From Mesorhizobium sophorae (lineage in GTDB: Bacteria > Pseudomonadota > Alphaproteobacteria > Rhizobiales > Rhizobiaceae): a stretch of DNA of 64,000 nt. Made by a program: the position numbers and the translations under genes. The stretch covers positions 310,001 to 374,000 of the forward strand of contig NZ_NNRI01000013.1 in assembly GCF_002270415.1 (NCBI RefSeq), written 5' to 3'. The notes below the pieces were generated by a model. That model was given only the letters and a program-made list of their open reading frames with translations. It was not told the DNA's origin and did no database searches. Below, in pieces: positions 60,787-64,000 of the stretch (the first letter of the stretch is position 1; the number at the start of each line of letters is the position of its first letter).

Positions 60787-61710
60787 TCATTCGTTCTCGA
60801 ACGCCGCTCGTAACGTCTCAAATGGCGCCAGCGCGCCGCGCACCTGTACTACGGCTGCGGCGACGCGGTGCGCGCGCAATACGGCATCCACCGGGGCGTG
60901 ACCGGCGAGGCGTGCGGCCAGATAGGCGCCATTGAAGGAATCGCCCGCGCCGGTTGTGTCGACGGGTGCGGCGACATGGATCGCCGGCACGTCGTGCGAT
61001 GTTCCGTTGTCGGCAATCAGTGCCGGCGCCTCGCCGTTCTTGACGACAACTTCGCTGACCAGTTGCCCAAGCCGGGCGGCGGTCGCTTGCGGCGTTGCAT
61101 CGCCGAACAGCATCTGCTCATCGGGAAAGGTCGGCAAGGCGATGTCGGTGACGGCAAGCGCTTCGGCAATCGCTGCCTGCGCATCCTCGCGCCGGCGCCA
61201 GAGCCGCGGCCTGTAGTTGGGGTCGAACGCGACAGTCGAGCCTGCCGCCCGCGCCCTGGCCACGGCCGCCAGCAGCGTAGCCCGCGCGGCGTCGTCCAGA
61301 ATTGCCAAAGTAATTCCGCTGAAGTAGACAAGCGCCTGATTTTCTAGGTTTTTCGACAATGCCGCCGGATCGGAGGCGAGCTGCCGGGCGGCGGCGTCGC
61401 CGCGCCAGTAGGTAAAGGAACGCTCGGCGCCCGTCAGCGTGATCGCATAGAGGCCGGGCCGCGCCCCGGCTATGACCGGGCTGGAACCGATGCCGATGCC
61501 GTTTTCAGCGAAGAAAGCGATCTGGCCTTGCGAGAAGGGATCGTCACCAAAGGCTGAGACATAGGTTGCTGGCCGCTCAGTGCTCAACGCGTGCAGCGCC
61601 CACAGCGTGTTGAACGTGTCGCCGGCAAAACCCATGCGCCAGTTCGGGCCTGTCTGGCCAGAGAGTTCGAGCATGCATTCGCCGATCGAGGCGACGCCGT
61701 TTCCCGCCAT
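60787..61710 (-). CDS. kdgK: 2-keto-3-deoxygluconate kinase (PfkB family)
   Basis: A 307-residue PfkB kinase. N-terminal GECMLELSG and GFAGDTFNTLWALHAL match the KDG-kinase substrate region. FDPNYRPRLWRRREDAQ near 160-176 and the C-terminal DTTGAGDSFNGAYLAARL (catalytic Asp in the anion hole) are typical. It phosphorylates 2-keto-3-deoxygluconate for the Entner-Doudoroff path. Other ribokinase-like sugars are possible. It diverges from the FixH-like gene. Confidence 0.88.
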   Translation of the reverse strand: MAGNGVASIGECMLELSGQTGPNWRMGFAGDTFNTLWALHALSTERPATYVSAFGDDPFSQGQIAFFAENGIGIGSSPVIAGARPGLYAITLTGAERSFTYWRGDAAARQLASDPAALSKNLENQALVYFSGITLAILDDAARATLLAAVARARAAGSTVAFDPNYRPRLWRRREDAQAAIAEALAVTDIALPTFPDEQMLFGDATPQATAARLGQLVSEVVVKNGEAPALIADNGTSHDVPAIHVAAPVDTTGAGDSFNGAYLAARLAGHAPVDAVLRAHRVAAAVVQVRGALAPFETLRAAFENE

Positions 61711-61861
61711 CTACAATCCTCCAGTGATCCCGGTGCTGTAGCTTTTTGCCACGGGCAGCGCCATGCTTGGCAAGCAGGGTTTTTTCCGCCACAGCGTTTT
61801 CCCACAGGCCGGCGGGATGCGATCCGTCCGGCAAAGCGTTGTCTGCAGAAGAGGAACCGGT

Positions 61862-62311
61862 TTGGCATCGTTATGGCGTTACCTTTTGGCGGGTCTTGGT
61901 CTGGCTGCCTTGCTGGTCGGCATTCTTGCGGTCGTCTATCTGACGGCGCCGCGATCGTCGCAGCCTGCCGGCCCGGATGTCTCGCGGACGAAGAACACCG
62001 ACAACGGGCTTTTCGTGGCAAGTTTTTTGCCGGAGCGGGGCGTCGTGCGGCAAGGCGAACTGGAATCCTGGTTGCTGACCCTGAAGACAAAGGCCGGCGC
62101 GCCGGTGGAGGGGGCCGCGATCGCGATTTCCGGTGGCATGCCGCAGCACAATCACGGCCTGCCGACCAGCCCGCAAGCGACCGACTATCTCGGCGACGGG
62201 CGCTATCGGATCGAAGGGGTGAAATTCACGATGAGTGGCTGGTGGCAACTGCACTTCGCCATCTCGGCCACGGCCGGCTCGGACACGGTGCTGTTCAACG
62301 TGGTGCTGTGA
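61862..62311 (+). CDS. FixH/YtkA-like membrane-anchored protein
   Basis: A 149-residue protein read from TTG 61862, which has GAGGAA six bases upstream. The frame is open further upstream but has no ribosome site. One hydrophobic helix (LLAGLGLAALLVGILAVVYL) lies at about 7-27 and the remainder is an external beta domain of the YtkA/FixH type (GLFVASFLPERGVVRQGELES, MPQHNHGLPTSP, DGRYRIEGVKFTMSGWWQL). The HNHGLP motif is a likely metal-binding group. It is 7 bp upstream of the cytochrome c peroxidase and probably co-expressed with it. Confidence 0.75.
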   Translation: MASLWRYLLAGLGLAALLVGILAVVYLTAPRSSQPAGPDVSRTKNTDNGLFVASFLPERGVVRQGELESWLLTLKTKAGAPVEGAAIAISGGMPQHNHGLPTSPQATDYLGDGRYRIEGVKFTMSGWWQLHFAISATAGSDTVLFNVVL

Positions 62312-62318
62312 GCGACCG

Positions 62319-63518
62319 ATGAGGCACTTTCCACGTTTTCTGGCGCTGTTGGCGGCCATCATCCTCGCTGGTTGCGGCAAGCCGGATTTTTCCGACGCCG
62401 AGAAGAAGACCGTCGCCTCGCTGGCACTGTCAACGCTGCCGTCCCTGAAGCCAGACTCCACCAACCGCTTTGCCGATGTGCCGGCGGCCGCCGCACTCGG
62501 CTCGACGCTGTTCTTCGATCAGGGGATGAGCCGCGACGGCACGGTCTCCTGCTCGACCTGCCACAAGATCGACCGCCAGTTCCAGGACGACCTGCCGCAA
62601 GCGGTCGGCGTCGGCCACACCAACCGGCGCACCATGCCGCTGGCGGGCGTGGCGCGCGATCCCTGGTTCTTCTGGGATGGCCGCCGCGACAGCCTGTGGG
62701 CGCAGGCGCTGACGCCGCTCGAAAATCCGCTGGAGCAGGCGGGAAACCGTACCGCCTATGCGCATTACATGAAGACGCGATTCGGCGAACGCTATGAGCG
62801 CATCTTTGGACCGCTGCCCGATTTTTCCGGCATGCCGTTGAATGCAAGCCCACTCGGAACTGATGCCGAGAAGGCAGCCTGGAACGCGATGAGTGATACG
62901 CAGCGCAACGCGCTCAACGGCGTCTATGCCAATATCGGCAAGGCGATTGCCGCTTTCGAACGGTCGATCGAGCCGGCGCCGACGCGCTTCGACCGCTTTG
63001 CGCTGGATCTCGGCACCGGCGCCGAGGCGAAAGGCGATGCCGCCTTTTCCCAGGAGGAAATCCTCGGGCTGAAACTGTTCATCGGCAAGGCCAATTGCGT
63101 GACATGCCACAATGGGCCACGCTTCACCGACAACAGTTTTCACAACACCGGCGTGCCACCCGTTGCGGATCTGCCGCCCGACCGCGGCCGCATCGATGCG
63201 GTACGCCAAGTCGAGGCCGACCCGTTCAACTGCCTCGGCGCCTATCGTGACGGCGACGCCAGCGCCTGCGGCGAGTTGCGCTTCATGGTCAAGGATGGGC
63301 CGCAGCTGATCCGGGCCTACAAGACGCCGTCGCTGCGCGGTGCCGCCACGCGTCCACCCTACATGCATGCCGGGCAGTTTTCGTCGCTCGAGGAGGTGGT
63401 CGCGCATTACGCCAAGGCCGCGCCCAGTGTCGAGGGAACATCCGAAATCCATCCGCTGGAACTGTCGGATCGCGAACGTGCGGCGCTGGTGGCCTTCCTG
63501 AAGACGCTGACCGAGTGA
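62319..63518 (+). CDS. Di-haem cytochrome c peroxidase (MauG/CcpA type), lipoprotein
   Basis: A 399-residue exported protein. A lipobox LAAIILAGC puts an acylated cysteine at about residue 19. Two haem c sites are present, CSTCHK at about 80-85 and CVTCHN at about 270-275. The GVARDPWFFWDGRRDSLW and YKTPSLRGAATRPPYMHAG segments are typical of the MauG/CCP family. It reduces peroxide or oxidises a protein substrate in the periplasm. It follows a FixH-like gene that could handle copper or haem maturation. Confidence 0.9.
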   Translation: MRHFPRFLALLAAIILAGCGKPDFSDAEKKTVASLALSTLPSLKPDSTNRFADVPAAAALGSTLFFDQGMSRDGTVSCSTCHKIDRQFQDDLPQAVGVGHTNRRTMPLAGVARDPWFFWDGRRDSLWAQALTPLENPLEQAGNRTAYAHYMKTRFGERYERIFGPLPDFSGMPLNASPLGTDAEKAAWNAMSDTQRNALNGVYANIGKAIAAFERSIEPAPTRFDRFALDLGTGAEAKGDAAFSQEEILGLKLFIGKANCVTCHNGPRFTDNSFHNTGVPPVADLPPDRGRIDAVRQVEADPFNCLGAYRDGDASACGELRFMVKDGPQLIRAYKTPSLRGAATRPPYMHAGQFSSLEEVVAHYAKAAPSVEGTSEIHPLELSDRERAALVAFLKTLTE

Positions 63519-63519
63519 T

Positions 63520-63972
63520 CTACCGATCCTTGACCGTCTCCATCGCCACGAAGGTCGAGGTCTGGGCGACATGGGGCAGGGCCGAGATGCGTTCGCCAAG
63601 CACGCGGCGATAGGCGGCGATGTCCCTGGTGCGGACCTTCAGCAGATAGTCGAAGCTGGACGCCATCATGTGGCATTGCTCGATCTCCGGTACCGCCTGC
63701 ACGGACCGGTTGAAGGCATCGAGTGCTGCGGATCGGGTGTCGGACAGTTTCACCTGGACGAAGGCGACATGACCTTCGCCCATGCGCTCGCGATCGATGA
63801 TCGCCTGGTAGCCCCTGATGTAGCCGTCCTTCTCCAGCCGTTTGACCCGCGCCTGCACCGGCGTCTTCGACAGGCCGACCTTTGCCGCCAGTTCGGACAT
63901 CGAAAGCCGGCCATCACTTGCCAGCGCCGACAGGATATTCCGGTCGATGCGGTCCAATTGGTCTTCTGTCAT
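63520..63972 (-). CDS. Lrp/AsnC-family transcriptional regulator
   Basis: A 150-residue protein from MTEDQLDRIDRNILSAL (63972; ATG 63981 is in frame). The N-terminal helix-turn-helix is LSMSELAAKVGLSKTPVQARVKRLEKDGYI. The C-terminal RAM ligand domain shows AFVQVKLSDTRSAALDAF, CHMMASSFDYLLKVRTRD and HVAQTSTFVAMETVKD. It is at the window edge and divergent from whatever follows; in rhizobia such a regulator often sits beside putA, but that gene is not visible here. Effector unknown. Confidence 0.9.
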   Translation of the reverse strand: MTEDQLDRIDRNILSALASDGRLSMSELAAKVGLSKTPVQARVKRLEKDGYIRGYQAIIDRERMGEGHVAFVQVKLSDTRSAALDAFNRSVQAVPEIEQCHMMASSFDYLLKVRTRDIAAYRRVLGERISALPHVAQTSTFVAMETVKDR

Positions 63973-64000
63973 CGAAAACACAGTCCATATGCCAAAACTA

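Noticed and set aside
1..64000. CRISPR array, insertion sequence or prophage
   Set aside because: No regularly spaced direct repeats, transposase, integrase or phage structural genes were seen on either strand.

Overview
The window is high-GC alphaproteobacterial chromosome, most likely from the order Rhizobiales and probably Mesorhizobium or a close relative. The best marker is the rhizobial very-long-chain fatty acid / lipid A cluster (acpXL, two ketosynthases, a zinc dehydrogenase and lpxXL). Cobalamin synthesis, a dpp-type peptide transporter and RIME-like palindromic repeats fit the same group. I see no rRNA, integrase, transposase or CRISPR array. The region reads as core or semi-core metabolism with several decayed genes.

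Layout. 1-2.6 kb: tail of a flavoprotein, then a minus-strand set of small genes, two of them frameshifted DUF1801 genes, ending in an ArsR/SRPBCC pair. 2.7-5.4 kb: an ECF sigma factor coupled to a membrane-anchored VWA protein. 5.9-15.7 kb: genes for methylated onium compounds. These are a betaine-homocysteine methyltransferase with a palindromic operator, a PhnD-like protein, and a three-gene minus-strand operon (MttB-like methyltransferase, dimethylglycine-dehydrogenase/GcvT fusion, DddP-type M24 protein). An XRE regulator and a desaturase sit divergently inside this stretch. 15.9-26.1 kb: phospholipase D-like protein, two coupled MFS paralogues, a prolyl oligopeptidase, a class III aminotransferase and small proteins. 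26.4-30.8 kb: valine catabolism (mmsB, acyl-CoA dehydrogenase), then a cupin of the DMSP-lyase family translationally coupled to cobQ. 30.8-34.4 kb: VOC/AraC pair, TSUP permease, TerB and Nudix proteins. 34.4-41.1 kb: oligopeptide ABC transporter operon with an M20 deacylase. 41.3-45.4 kb: L,D-transpeptidase, ATP-grasp, flavoprotein and methyltransferase. 45.5-50.4 kb: VLCFA/lipid A operon. 50.6-57 kb: stomatin-like protein, two tRNA-like genes, an RHH/SRPBCC pair with an in-frame TGA, a periplasmic histidine phosphatase and a caspase-TPR protein. 57-64 kb: AEC transporter, gabD, galM, kdgK, FixH-like/cytochrome c peroxidase pair and an Lrp regulator.

The most interesting content is (i) two unrelated DMSP-lyase-family proteins (DddP-type and cupin-type) with their active-site residues conserved, one in an operon with onium demethylation enzymes and the other coupled to cobyric acid synthase; (ii) a ketosynthase pair in the VLCFA operon in which the second member lacks the active-site cysteine, like a chain-length factor; (iii) overlapping tandem tRNA-like genes, one with an abnormal anticodon arm; (iv) an RHH/SRPBCC module with a nested palindromic operator and an internal stop. 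All functions come from reading motifs and context by eye. No database search was run.
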